A stretch of 64,000 bases of DNA from Sitta carolinensis (Eukaryota > Chordata > Aves > Passeriformes > Sittidae): contig CM063292.1 in the NCBI GenBank assembly GCA_032173965.1, forward strand, positions 2,494,001 through 2,558,000. Direction: 5' to 3'. Under the pieces are notes generated by a model. It was not told the DNA's origin, searched no databases, and saw only the letters and a program-made list of their open reading frames with translations. Position numbers and translations under genes: made by a program. Of the stretch, positions 35,711 through 47,487 are shown piece after piece; within the stretch, counting starts at the first letter, position 1; every line of letters starts with the position of its first letter.

Positions 35711-36839
35711 GAAGCTGCTGTGGGAGGGATTTTTGCCCAAGTCTCAGCTGGAGGAGGTGCAGCCCTGGCAGCTGAGCAGCAAAAATGTCCCCTGAGTGCT
35801 AATGAGAAAGCAGAAACTCTGCTTTTTCCCCTAAATCAGCCTAGAAAAGGCACTCTGGAGTTTCAAAATCGAACCTTTGGTCAGACTTCCTTAAAAATTT
35901 AACTTATTCCTTGCCTGGGCTCTTCCTTTCCCTAAGGCGGGAGGGGAAGTGGAACCATCTACCCCTATTGATTTTTAAATATCTGGTTTTGTTCAGAGAC
36001 ACTCAGGATTTAGCTGCAAAGCTCAATGCTTAAAAAAGGGTTTTTGCATCAAGTCTCTGTAACTTTTTATTCTTTACCTGAGTATCATCTAATCATTAAA
36101 TGTGTAACTAGTTGCCCAGTCTGGCAAATAATTTTCTGATTATCTTGACATAGAAATGATACTGTGTTTTTAAAATTGCTCCTTGTTCCTGAAAACCTGG
36201 GGAGAATGGCCACATGTATATTTTATTTTTGGACTTGGTATATCCATCCATATATATTTTATGCCTCAACATAATACCTGTGTAACTATGAAGAAAACTC
36301 TTTATAAAGCTTTTCAAATTTTAATGTCCAGGATAAAACCCATCCCGAATCAAGCCCATTTGGAGAAGGAATTGAGGCAAAACCCTCAATTTTCTGCTTT
36401 TCTACCCATTCTGCCTTCTCTGCTCCTTCCCAGCAGCTCCATAGTTCTTTTTTCCTTCAGGAACTCCTGGTGCAATGGGAAGATGGATTTATCAGTCCTA
36501 TTCCTCCATTCCTGCTTGCTCTGGCTGGCAATTAGCAAATTTTCTCCCTGGGTGTAACAGATTTATCATTTTATAATAAATTTAGGGGAACTGCTCTTTT
36601 CTGTGCTGGTCTAAACCACCTGTGAGCAACACTTGGCCTGACCTGGATCCCAAAACACTTTAATTCCTGCTTTAATCCACATGGGACTGATTCCCAGGGA
36701 GTTTTCTCTGCACAATAAGGGATGAAGGAAACAAGATCAGGTGGAGACAGGACTCTGCCAAACCTGGATTGATTTAAAGCTCTGCATGGAGAAACATCCC
36801 TGGCTGAGTGGGGCTGGCATGTTTGAGGATGTGAGGGAT

Positions 36840-37102
36840 CAGCAGCTGACAGAAGCAGAGGGCACAGCCTGGAGCTGCACCAAGGGAGGTGTAGGTTGGA
36901 TATTGGGGAAAAGTTTTTTCTGGAAAGAGTGATCAAGTGCTGGAATGTTCTGCCCGGGCAGGTGGTGCAGTGCCCATCCCTGGGTGTGTTTAACCAGCCT
37001 GGCTGTGGCACTGGGGGCCAGGGGCTGCGGGAGGGGTTGGGGCTGGGCTGGACTCAACCTTGAAGATTTCTTCCAACCTGGGGATTCTGGGATTCTGTGA
37101 TT
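36840..37102 (+). repeat. CR1 LINE 3'-end fragment
   Basis: A sense-oriented CR1 with 'agggcacagcctggagctgc', 'aggttggatattggggaaaa', 'gatcaagtgctggaatgtt', 'cccatccctgggtgtgttta' and the end 'ggattctgggattctgtga'. It belongs to the same subfamily as the reverse copy at 22.4 kb and lies about 120 bp from the large inverted repeat. Confidence 0.92.
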
Positions 37103-37394
37103 TGAGGGCGATTTAGGGATGCAAAATAAAAAAACAAAAACCAGTGCCAGACTGCACAGCTTCAATCCTGGGGACGTTCAGCTCTTGGAAACACCTCAGG
37201 CAGGAGCAGGAGCAGAAATCTCTCTTCTTAACCAAGCACTGGGTGGTGTGAGGGGTGGAAGGAGATGATCCTCCAAACCAACCCAAACCGTTCCAGGATT
37301 CTGCAGGCACAGCGCTCAAAGCCTGTGCCGGGGCCAGGACTCGCAGCTGAGGCTCACTGCCAGCAGCTGGATGTGAGCAGTGCAGACACCCACT

Positions 37395-38838
37395 GCACCC
37401 AAAATGGGCACAGCACCCTGGGAACGGGCTGGAGAGCACCCAGAATATGTACAATGCCATCAGTGCATTCAAACCAGCACCCAAAATGTGCACAGCACCT
37501 TTGGAACCTGCTGGAGAGTACCCAGAATAGGCATAGCACCCTTGGAGAATGCTGGAGAGCACCCAAAATGTGCACAGCACCCTGGGAACGTGATAGAGAG
37601 CACTCAGAATGTGCACGGCACCCTTGGAGAATGCTGGAGAGCACCCAAAAGGTGCACAGCACCCTGGGAATGCACTGGAGAGCACCCAAAATGGGCACAG
37701 CACCCCGGGACCATGCTGGAGAGCACCCAAAGTGTGCACAGCACCGTTGGAACGTGATGGAGAGCACCCAAAACGGGCACAGCACCCTTGGAATGTGCTG
37801 GAGAGCACCCAGAATGGGCACAGCACCCTGGGAATGGGCTGGAGAGCACCCAAAATGAGCACAGCACCCTTGGAACGTGCTGGAGAGCACCCAAAACGGG
37901 CACAGCACCCCGGGACCGTGCTGGAGAGCACCCAAAATGGGCACAGCACCCTGTGAATGTGATGGAGAGTACCCAAAATGGGTACAGCACCCTTGGAACG
38001 TGCTGGAGAGCACCAAAATGGGCACAGCACCCTGTGAACGTGATGGAGAGTACCCAAAATGGGCACAGCACCCTGTGAATGTGATGGAGAGTACCCAAAA
38101 TGGGCACAGCACCCTGTGAACGTGATGGAGAGCACCAAAATGGGCACAGCACCCTGTGAATGTGATGGAGAGTACCCAAAATGGGTATAGCACCCTGTGA
38201 ATGTGATGGAGAGTACCCAAAATGGGTACAGCACCCTTGGAACGTGCTGGAGAGCACCCAAAATGGGCACAGCACCCTTGTGAACGTGATGGAGAGTACC
38301 CAAAATGGGCACAGCACACCTGTGAATGTGATGGAGAGCACCCAAAATGTGTGTGAGCACTGTGAATGTGATGGAGAGTACCCAAAATGGGTATAGCACC
38401 CTTGGAACGTGCTGGAGAGCACCCAAAATGGGCACAGCACCCTGTGAACTCGTGCTGGAGAGCACCCAAAAGGGCACAGCACCCTGTGAAGTGCATGGAG
38501 AGTGCACCCAAAATGGGCACAGCACCCTGGGACCGTGCTGGAGAGCACCTAAAACGGGCACAGCACCCTGGAACGTGCTGGAGAGCACCCAAAATGGGCA
38601 CAGCACCCTGGGACCGTGCTGGAGAGCACCTAAAACGGGCACAGCACCCCTGGAACGTGCTGGAGAGCACCCAAAATGGGCACAGCACCCTGGGACCGTG
38701 CTGGAGAGCACCTAAAACGGGCACAGCACCCCTGGAACATGCTGGAGAGCACCCAAAATGGGCACGGCACCCTGGGACCGTGCTGGAGAGCACCTAAAAC
38801 GGGCACAGCACCCCTGGAACATGCTGGAGAGCACCTCC
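37395..38838. repeat. 41-bp minisatellite, left arm of the inverted repeat
   Basis: About 35 units (span divided by period) resembling 'gctggagagcacccaaaatg' then 'ggcacagcaccctgggaacgt'. The middle copies carry 'gtgatggagagtaccc' and the last copies carry 'cacctaaaacgggc', so blocks of similar units have spread locally. The second unit type appears once clearly, near 37444-37482. Confidence 0.95.
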
Positions 38839-38999
38839 AGCTGCCGGGCCAGCTCTCCTGCGCCTTCTCCCGGCCGCTGCCTCCCTCTAGTGAGAGCCGG
38901 GGCCACCGGCACGCCGGGCCGGGCTGCGCCGGGGCTGGGAGCGGCTCCGGAGCATGCTGAGGAGCCGGGGGTCCGCTGGGTGCTCCCCAGCTGGTTCCG
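38839..38999. other. GC- and CpG-rich centre of the inverted repeat
   Basis: About 160 bases of CpG-rich sequence ('gccgggccgggctgcgccgg') separate the two arrays. It is not part of the 41-bp periodicity. It would form the loop if the arms paired. Confidence 0.85.
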
Positions 39000-39760
39000 A
39001 GGGTGCTGTGCACATTTTGGGTGCTCTCCATCACGTTCCCAGGGTGCTGTGCCCATTTTGGGTGCTGGCTTGAATGCAGTGATGGCATTGTACATGTTCT
39101 GGGTGTTCCCATCACGTTCCCGGGGTGCTGTGCACATTCTGGGTGCTCTCCAGCATGGTCCAAGGTGCTGTGCTCATTTTGGGTGCTGTCCAGCCCATTC
39201 CCAGGGTGCTGTGCACATTTTGGGTGCTGGTTTAAATGCACTGGGCGTGCTGTGTTCATTTTGGGTGCTCTCCATCACGTTCCCAGGGTGCTGTGCAATT
39301 TTGGGTGCTGTTTTGAATGCACTGATGGCACTGTGCACATTTTGGGTGCTTCTCCATCATGTTCCCATGGTGCGTGCACATTTGGGTGCTCTCCACATCC
39401 AGTGTTCCAGGGTGCTGTGCACATTTTGGGTGCTGGTTTAAATGCACTGGGGTGCTGTGTCATTTGGGGCTCTCCATCCGTTCAGGGTGTGCATTGGTGT
39501 GTTTGAATGCACTGATGGCATTGTAGCTTACATATTTTGGGTGCTCTCCAGCCCGTTCCCAGGGTGCTGTGCACATTTTGGGTGCTGGTTTGAATGCACT
39601 GATGGCATTGTACATATTTTGGGTGCTCTCCAGCCCGTTCCCAGGGTGCTGTGCACATTTTGGGTGTGGTTTGAATGCACTGATGGCATTGTACATATTC
39701 TGGGTGCTCTCCAGCCCGTTCCCAGGGTGCTGTGCCCATTTTGGGTGCAGTGGGTGTCTG
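39000..39760. repeat. 41-bp minisatellite, right arm, with an 82-bp A/B structure
   Basis: The array consists of reverse-complement units containing 'ttttgggtgctctccagcc' and a second 41-bp unit type containing 'gaatgcactgatggcattg'. About seven copies of the second type occur (near 39067, 39228, 39310, 39434, 39500, 39588 and 39668). Toward the outer end the two alternate regularly, giving an 82-bp higher-order repeat. Several units between 39.35 and 39.5 kb have small deletions. Confidence 0.93.
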
Positions 39761-39922
39761 CATGCTCACATCCAGCTGCTGGCAGTGAGCCTCAGCTGCG
39801 AGTCCTGGCCCCGGCACAGACTTTGAGCGCTGTGCCTGCAGAATCCTGGAACGGTTTGGGTTGGAAGGGTCCTTGTGGATCATCTCCTTCCACCCTCACT
39901 CCACCCGGTGCTAGTTAAGAAG

Positions 39923-41517
39923 GTGATTTCACGCCTTGTGCTGCTGCCTGGCACGGGCGGTGATGTCCAGGGCGGGAGGGTGCAATGACACAAACAATTC
40001 CCGATCCAGCCCGGGATGTGCCAGCACGCAGATGAGCGGGCAGCTCTCTACAGCAGCCTGAATTCCTCCCGAACTGGCGCTTTGCGTCAAGTGGCTGCTG
40101 TGTTTTTAATCCAATCCCAAAGCCCCAGGCAGGATTTGTTGAGCTGCCGGATTTTTTTCCCTTTGCCAGCCAGGGTAGGATTTCATCAAACGAGCTGGAT
40201 AATTTCCCCACATCCTCGGGGGCTCGCCGGCAGCTCAGCTCCTGCGGGCTGCCCTTAGCAACCAGCGCAGGAAAATCAGAGCTCCCACACCAAAGGATGC
40301 TTTCCATCCTCTGGAGCAGCGGGCAGGGCACGGGCAGCACCTGAGCGGGTCCCGCTCCTGCTCCTCGCCCTCTCCTTTGTCACAGGCGAGCCTCTGCTCC
40401 CGGCACAGCCGCAGCCTCTGGCTCCCAAGGGTTTGGATGCCATCCTGAAAAGGCAGCAGCATCTCCTGCCTGGGGATGTGCCAGAGCAATGCTGGGATCA
40501 CACAGGGCATCCTCAGCATCTCCAGCCTGACCTGAAGGTTCTCGACCCGGGTGGGTGGAGGGAAGAATATTTATTGTCCTAGCAGCAAGGAGCGGGGTTT
40601 TTCCAGCCAGAGGAGCTCAGGCTGCGGCAGAGCTCTCAGCGAGGCTGGATGGAGGGAAAGAGCAAAACAAGACCAGCAATTCCCTCGCTCATTCTTGCAA
40701 AAAGGTTCATTCCCTTCCCACAGCAGCAGCGGCCCCGGGGTGCCGTGGATCCGGGCTGGATGCACTGCTGCAGGCAGAGCTCCCAGCTGGGAGCACGTGG
40801 GAGCAGGAGCAGGGAGAGGGGGCATTTCCAAGCCCTTCTGCCCCAGGAGCCAAAGGGCTTTCCAAAAGGAAAGGTTCTTTCAGGTTTATGGCAGGGATGA
40901 GCCTGGCAGCTGCAAAGGAACCCCGGGTGAGGGATCAGCCACGGGCAAGAAATGTGGGAACAGCAGCAGGGGCTGATCACACTCTGAGGATGAGGATTTA
41001 TTGCAGGGAAAGCTAAAAAGAAATGAGCTGAACGTGCTAGAGAAATGGGGGCTGGAGGGAAGCACAGGGCAGTAACAGTGCAGGAATACATCTGTAACTG
41101 CAGGTACTAAAAAAGTCAAGGCTGTGGGCCAAAGCCAGAGTGCAGTTTTGCTGTTTTCTGGATTTTGAAGCATAAAATGTTCTACCCCTCCCTCCGCGTT
41201 TGGCCTCATTTCTGTTGTGCTTCTGCCACGTATTGATAAAGGCTGGATATTGATGCTTTGGGGTTATCTGTTAAGCAGAAGAGCTCCCAGGCACTGGAGC
41301 CAAATCGATTTTCCTTCAGGACACCTGCTTGGAAGTTACGAGCACAGGCACCTCTGTCTCTGCTGGGCCTGATGTGATCTCTGCATGTGCACCTCAAAAA
41401 CTGTTAATAACAACCAAATCCACACCCCAGGGCTGGCCTTCCCTGCCCAACCCACCCCTCCCTTCTCACCTCCCCAACCTCGAAGTGGGATCAACCAGGG
41501 CTTCGATTTCAAAGCTT

Positions 41518-41579
<62 letters not shown>

Positions 41580-42480
41580 TCTTTTTTCCCTCTCTTTCCC
41601 CCCTTTTTACTTCGCCCTCCTGCCAAATTTCCCTCCTTGAAGATCCCTATCTGCCCCCGCGCTGCTCTTTTATGTGGCACCTATCACCCTGCTGCCTAGG
41701 TGTGGATTGGGGCAGGCACAGCTGTGCTGCAGCTCCCTAAATCCCTCGGGATTCCTCAGGGCTGGGAAGGCGACAGCCCCAGCTCCCCTGCATGCCATAT
41801 AACAGCGAGGGGGCTGTTTCCACCAAAGGGAAACACACATCCAGCAGCTGGGGGCTTTGATTCAGATAGGGATCTGCGCGGGGCTGCCCTCCAATTCAGG
41901 GCTTTATGGCTCTGGTTTTCCCCCCGCTGGCGTCGGAAGGAATGGCAGTGGAAGTTTTCGGGTTCTGAGAGCCTTTCCCTGCTGGCTGCAGGGAAATCTG
42001 GACAAGTTTTTATTTCTTCTTCTTCTTCTCCTCTCCGAGAAAATGCCTGGTGGTTTTTGAGCCTGATCTGCTTCTAGATCAAGAGCTGAGAAACGCTGGT
42101 GACCCGTTTTGGTGGAAATTAGGGATAGTTTGGGAAATAGGAATGGAAGAAAATGTGTAAAAGCAATATTTGAGTTTTTAATATTTCTCCATCCTCCTTT
42201 CCCCGCCCTGGGACTGGACAGATGCTGCAGTTGTGCCTGAGTGCTTGAACTTTTCTGTTTGCTGTAGGGTAAAATGGGGGCAAATGAGGGAAAATGGGGA
42301 GAATTTGAGCATTTTCTGGGAGGAGCAACATTGTGCCGTGCGGGGGTACAAATACTTGCATGCTGGGCATTAACTGCAGCTCCTGAGGGCTGAAAGGATC
42401 CCTGTGCCAGGTTTTACAGTGCCCAGGCTGCTCCACGTGTACCCAGCCTGCCTGGAGCTGAAGTTTTAGGATGTGCAAAG
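39923..42480. other. Intergenic DNA between the two inverted repeats
   Basis: No gene recognised. The part at about 39.95-40.55 kb is repeat-poor with some CpG. A very long T run lies at 41.5 kb. Confidence 0.5.
41520..41578. repeat. Run of 59 T
   Basis: A pure T homopolymer of 59 bases followed by pyrimidine-rich sequence. The exact length is likely to be unreliable, since homopolymers of this size are hard to sequence. Confidence 0.95.
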
Positions 42481-43101
42481 GGGGCAAAGGGACAGAGGTG
42501 ACGTTACTTGGCAGCTCCAGCCAAGGATTTGCATCGAGCTGAGCAGAAATTGGTGGCTGGATAGAAATGGGATCAGAATTATTTTCTCCCTGTACAGCCC
42601 TGAAAAAGGACCAGCACCTTAAATCACAATTATTCCTGCTGGAGGCAGCTTTTTCTCCCTACAGCAAACATCAGCTTGTTCTGCTGGAAACAGGAAAGGT
42701 CCTGGACAAAAAATGTCCCAAGCTCAGGGCATGCAGCTGGAGAGTCACCAGGAATCCTTGGGATGGTAAAAGCTGATGTTGGCTTCTCCAGGGCAGTTCC
42801 AGTTGTTCTCCTTGGCCTCCACCCCAGCACAACTTGCAGTCCTTGATGCAGCCAGCAGCCAGAGCTCAGCTCAGTCCCACGAACTCACCCTGAGGGTGAA
42901 AAACCTAAATCCAAAGTGAACACAGAGCCTTGAGGGCCATCTCTCCTTGGAGGGCACAGCTGGCCCATGAGGATCTCCCCGGGCATGAACCAGGGCAGTG
43001 GGATCTGGTTTCCACCCCCCCATCAAACCCCTCTCCAACCGGGTACCGGGGGAGGGAGGGTGGAGCCAAACCTGGACTCTAGGAATTCCTCTCACCTTTC
43101 C
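42481..43101 (+). repeat. Left arm of a 620-bp inverted duplication
   Basis: Read in reverse complement, this block recurs at 46024-46640. Shared anchors include 'ccaaggatttgcatcgagct', 'caaacatcagcttgttctgc', 'acttgcagtccttgatgcag' and 'ggagccaaacctggactc'. The block itself has no recognised origin. It does not look like CR1 or an LTR. ORFs within it are not conserved-looking. Confidence 0.95.
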
Positions 43102-43634
43102 CACCCCCAGCACAGGGAATATTTGCACCCATCCTACGGCAGATCCCTCTGGGTGCTCCTTCCTTTCCCCCTGGGAACAAAATCAGGCAAAACCCATGAG
43201 CAGCCTTACAGGGGGGATGTCACCCCCAATTTCTGGCGGCATCTCCAGGTGCGGCAGTTGCTGCTCATCCCGAGGGGCAGCCAGCAGCAATCCCACCCTG
43301 CCAGCGCATTAATTACAGGAATCTAATGGGAAATGTAAACAGGAAAGCTCCGGGGGGAGATAAAGGCGGCAGGGATGGGAGGCAGGGGCTGAGAAGCTCC
43401 CTCTGGTGCGAGGAATGGACTTCAGAGCAAAGCTGGCTCCCCAGCCCGCGGCTGGCTGCCGCTCAAAGGTGTTAATTGGGGTGGGAGATAACCGCTGGGA
43501 CACTGTTCCCGGCTGTTCCCCTCTTCGGGAACGATCGCATTCCTGGGGCTGGGAGTGCAGCGGCACAGAGCCGGAGTTGGCTGCGCTGCCCTGCAAGAGA
43601 GTGGGGATGGCTTCCAGCTGAGTGTAGATGGGAT

Positions 43635-43832
43635 ACCGGGGAGGAATTCTTCCCTGTCAGGGCGGGGAAGCCCAGAGAATGTTGCCCAGGGAAGCTGTGG
43701 ATGCCCCTGGATCCCTGGAAGTGTCTGGAAGGGGCTTGGAGCCACCCGGGCTAGTGGAAGGTTTCCCTGCCCATGGAATGGGATGAGTTAGAAGGTCCCC
43801 TCTGATCCAAACCCCCTATAATTCCACAATTT
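43635..43832 (+). repeat. CR1 LINE 3'-end fragment
   Basis: 'Gaggaattcttccctgtcag', 'gcccagggaagctgtggat', 'ctggaaggggcttggagcc' and 'agaaggtcccctctgatcc' lie in CR1 sense order. Confidence 0.85.
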
Positions 43833-45165
43833 TCATCCACTTCAAGCGACTTGAGGAAATGAAGGGGTAGGAGTGCATTTTCCTTGTGTTTGTGGCATGT
43901 TTGGTGTCCCCACAGCTCCGGGTTGTGGTTGGACCAGCAGCCCAACACTGGTGATGCTGCTCCGAGCAGAAAAAATCCCCTCTCCCGAGCACTGTCCCAC
44001 ATCCTCCTCCTCGACCCACCCGCAGGAACCTCTCCCTTGCTGGGGGGTGAAAGTTAAAACCAGAAGAAATGGTTGGAAATGGCTGGTGCAGGATCTGGGT
44101 CTTGTTCAGAGGCAAAATTCCCTTCCCTGGGGTCTGGGACTGCCCCTGGAATCTCACAGATTGTCCCATCCTCCTGAGAACCAAGCCAGTGTCATGACTG
44201 GAGGGAATTGGAATTTAGTGACCTTGTTGGAGGAAATGATTTTGCTCAAACCAAGATATATTTAGATTTTTTTTTTTTTTTTTAGATTTTTATTCTCAGC
44301 CATTTTCCTTTGCAGGCAGGTTTCACTTCTCTTTCTGAGCCTCTCTTTGTGTTTTCCTTTGCAAAAGGAGAGAAAAAAAATCCCTCAGTGCTCTGGGCAA
44401 GCAATTTTCTTCTTGCTGCCCCTGCCACAAGCCTGACTGCACTGCAGAAATCCTGCTCATCTCTTGTCAAAGCCCGAATTGAATGAATTTTATGGATTTT
44501 AAAGGTGTTGGGAATCCCCTGCTCTCCCTGCCTTTTGAGGAAATCCTCTCCTGTTGCTTTGCCTTCCTCTGGGTTCATCTCTGTGTTGTTGAGAGCAAAC
44601 TCTGAACCTCTTTGAACTCTAAAAGATGAGCAAAAAGTGGAAACCCAGCTATTAAAAAAACCAACAACACTCTTTTCCAGCACTTCTCCATTTAAAATCC
44701 ATCTGGAAAATAAAAGGAACGGCTTTGCCAGGGTTGTGATCCCTGAAAAGTCCTGCTGGCCATGAGGCTCTGCCTTGTTTTCCCTGTTTGTTTTCCCCAT
44801 TTTCCCTGTTTTCCTTCCTTTCCAGCTGTCCCCTGCACCACCAGAGAAAAGCCCCCGCATCCCTGAAACACAACATCCCAGAATGGATTTGTGAATGGCT
44901 GCCTGCTCTCGATGTGCCTCGGGGCCTTCGTTTTCGGGATTTTTTTCCAGGCCAGCTGAGGGAGGAAGTTTGCAGGATGTTATCAGCATCCTGTTGCTGT
45001 GACCTGCTGAGCAATAGCATGGAAATGTCTCCCCTTCACCACACCCCGGTGGCAACCTTTTGGCTCCTGTCTGCTGGCCGTGTCCTGCAAGATTAATGTG
45101 TTTTTCCACACATCCATAGCTAAAAGGCATGGAGGTTTAGTTTTGCTTAGGTGTTTTGTTTTTGG

Positions 45166-45202
45166 TTTTTTTTATTTTTATTTTTATTTTTATTTTTATT
45201 TT
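45166..45202. repeat. TTTTA pentanucleotide repeat
   Basis: About six copies of TTTTA followed by TTTTCCC. Confidence 0.93.
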
Positions 45203-46023
45203 CCCAATATCCAGGCGTTTCTGGCAGTGTTTATAAAGTGTGTGAACGACTTCTGGCACGGTGGAGTCACCTCACTTGGGGGCAGCCAAAACATGGTCAG
45301 GGTGGAGAAAGATTTTGGTTTTTGGGGTGGAGAGTCATTGGTTGGAGAGTACTGACAAAAAAAATCCAACTAACCCCCCCTCCAAAAAATAAAAAATAAA
45401 GGAATAAAACTAAGAATTTTATCACCTTAATGAGGATAAATGCTTAATTTTTAGCTCATGGAGGAGTTTCCCTCAGGGCAGTCAGTTATGAACATCTTGG
45501 GTGCTCCATGTGCTGAGTTTTCAACACCAGCCACAATATTGGCCATTGTCCATGTAATTCCATGATCCCTGGCACTGAAATCAGCCAGGCAGAGCAGCTT
45601 TCCATTGGAAATGGCTTTGCTGAAATCGAATCCTTCTCAGGAAGTGCCTTCATTTCACCAAATTATATCAAGAGGAGAATATAAAAGAAACCCAGCTGAG
45701 CCTTCTCCTTCCATATCAGTGTCGAATTCCATAATTCTTTAATATCAGCATAATATTTCAATTGCCATGGAAGAAAACATTCCAATGGTCCCAAATATAT
45801 CTACTTAGGCATTCTTGTTCCAAGGGGAAGAAAGAAGTGAAAGTGAAGTGTGAAAAAACCCTCCCAAGCTCCTCTCAGATGTTTTTTGCTCTTTCCACAT
45901 CCCATCCTTTCCCATTGCTGTCCTTGGAGCATCATCAGCAAAGGGTTTGGGCCACAAGCTTGGTTCTCCTCCAGGAGCACCCCTTGGGAATGTCCAGCAC
46001 CCAGGTTTGGACAACCAGGGCTT

Positions 46024-46640
46024 GGAAAGGTGAGAGGAATTCCTGGAGTCCAGGTTTGGCTCCACCCTCCCTCCCCTGGTACCCGGTTGGAGAGGGGTTT
46101 GATGGGGGGGTGGAAACCAGATCCCACTGCCCTGGTTCATGCCCGGGGAGATCCTCATGGGGCCAGCTGTGCCCTCCAAGGAGAGATGGCCCTCAAGGCT
46201 CTGTGTTCACTTTGGATTTAGGTTTTTTACCCTCAGGGTGAGTTCGTGGGACTGAGCTGAGCTCTGGCTGCTGGCTGCATCAAGGACTGCAAGTTGTGCT
46301 GGGGTGGAGGCCAAGGAGAACAACTGGAACTGCCCTGGAGAAGCCAACATCAGCTTTTACCATCCCAAGGATTCCTGGTGACTCTCCAGCTGCATGCCCT
46401 GAGCTTGGGACATTGTCCAGGACCTTTCCTGTTTCCAGCAGAACAAGCTGATGTTTGCTGTAGGGAGAAAAAGCTGCCTCCAGCAGGAATAATTGTGATT
46501 TAAGGTGCTGGTCCTTTTTCAGGGCTGTACAGGGAGAAGATAATTCTGATCCCATTTCTATCCAGCCACCAATTTCTGCTCAGCTCGATGCAAATCCTTG
46601 GCTGGAGCTGCCAAGTAACTCACCTCTGTCCCTTTGCCCC
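46024..46640 (-). repeat. Right arm of the 620-bp inverted duplication
   Basis: The reverse complement of the left arm, with few differences. For example, the left arm has four extra A in 'ggacaaaaaatgtccc' where this arm implies 'ggacaatgtccc', and it lacks one C of 'tggccccatgagg'. The arms stop matching at 'cacctttcc' on the inner side and at 'ggggcaaagggacagagg' on the outer side. Confidence 0.95.
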
Positions 46641-47480
46641 CTGTGCCTGGGGGACAGTAAATCTGTAGGCAAACATTAGGCCTTCCTGAAAAGCCTGGCA
46701 TTGCCGGGACGAAATCAAAAGCTGGAGGGGTTTTATTATCTCCCTCCTTATTGTCTTTTTTTTTTATTGCCTTTTGGAGTCACCCTGGAGAGCAATCTCC
46801 ATCCCACAGCATGGCCCTGCCAGACTTCCTCTGCTGTCACCGTGACCTGAGGAATAGAGGCCAAGCCTTCCTCTGCTCCAAGTAGTAACCAACCCAGCTC
46901 CATAAACCCCAGGGATCCCTTTTTCTGTGTGTCTCAAAACTCCAGTGGGACTCCCAGGGCTTTTTTCCCCCCCAAAAAAAAATCCCTCACCATCCCAAAC
47001 TCGCGTTTGGGAATGGGAAGGCTGCGGGTTACCCGTCTGGAAGTCTCTGAAATCCCCTGGTAATTCCTGACTGCCGGGGCGGTCTGCACGGGGGAGAGGC
47101 TCGGAATCTGGCAGGGAACCCGGAGAGATGCTTCTTGCAGGGAAACTATGTGCTCTGCTCACTCATTAAGCACTTATCTCCCGCTCCTGCTCGGAAGGAG
47201 GTCGGGCTTGGAGCGGAGGAGGCGCAGGACACACCAGGAGGCCAATTGCAACAGGACAGCTCCCTTAGGAGAAGTGACACCACTGTTTAGGTCAGGCTGA
47301 GGTTGGAGGGACTCCTTCTTGCCCTTATCATCATAAAGTATGCAGCCCACCTCTGCTTTCCTGGGAAATCGGGAGGAGAGTAGAAACCGTGCTGCGGGAA
47401 ATGAGCTGGGATCGACTCCTCAGCCGAGGCTGGCCTCATTCCCTCAGTCATGGAATCATGGAATGGTGGCTTGGTTGCAG
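46641..47480. other. Intergenic DNA, no gene recognised
   Basis: No gene or clear repeat. A possible short CR1-like phrase ('catggaatcatggaatgg') lies at about 47450, just before the LTR. Confidence 0.5.
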
Positions 47481-47487
47481 TGCAAGA

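Larger units (their letters stand above)
32035..37223. other. Intergenic DNA with scattered CR1 copies and A-rich runs
   Basis: Apart from the separately listed repeats I see nothing that can be named. The AT-rich part at about 35.9-36.35 kb is repeat-poor. Confidence 0.5.
37224..39922. repeat. Large inverted repeat with minisatellite arms
   Basis: The left arm (37224-38838) and right arm (about 39000-39922) are reverse complements in structure. The outer ends are unique sequence. 'Cttcttaac' at 37224 pairs with 'gttaagaag' ending at 39922. A CR1-like end and the stretch 'ccagcagctggatgtgagca' at about 37361 also recur reversed in the right arm. Inside, both arms are 41-bp tandem arrays facing each other. 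The left array has about 35 units, almost all of the type with 'gctggagagcacccaaaat'. The right array alternates this type (reversed) with a second 41-bp unit containing 'gaatgcactgatggcattg'. The long ORFs across the arms are repeat artefacts. Confidence 0.93.
43102..46023. other. Spacer of the inverted duplication
   Basis: About 2.9 kb of single-copy sequence with one CR1 fragment and a TTTTA microsatellite. A 282-codon minus-strand ORF (44282-45130) lies here. It has no recognisable domain and is rich in Lys, Gly and Ser, so I consider it chance. Confidence 0.7.

Noticed and set aside
37113..38793. Minus-strand ORFs of 532, 479 and 314 codons
   Set aside because: They come from the 41-bp array of the inverted repeat. 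The peptide repeats have the same period in overlapping frames, and there is no non-repetitive coding sequence.
44282..45130. Minus-strand ORF of 282 codons
   Set aside because: No recognisable domain, low-complexity Lys/Gly/Ser composition, no upstream promoter-like or splice signals, and a position in the spacer of an inverted duplication. Probably chance.
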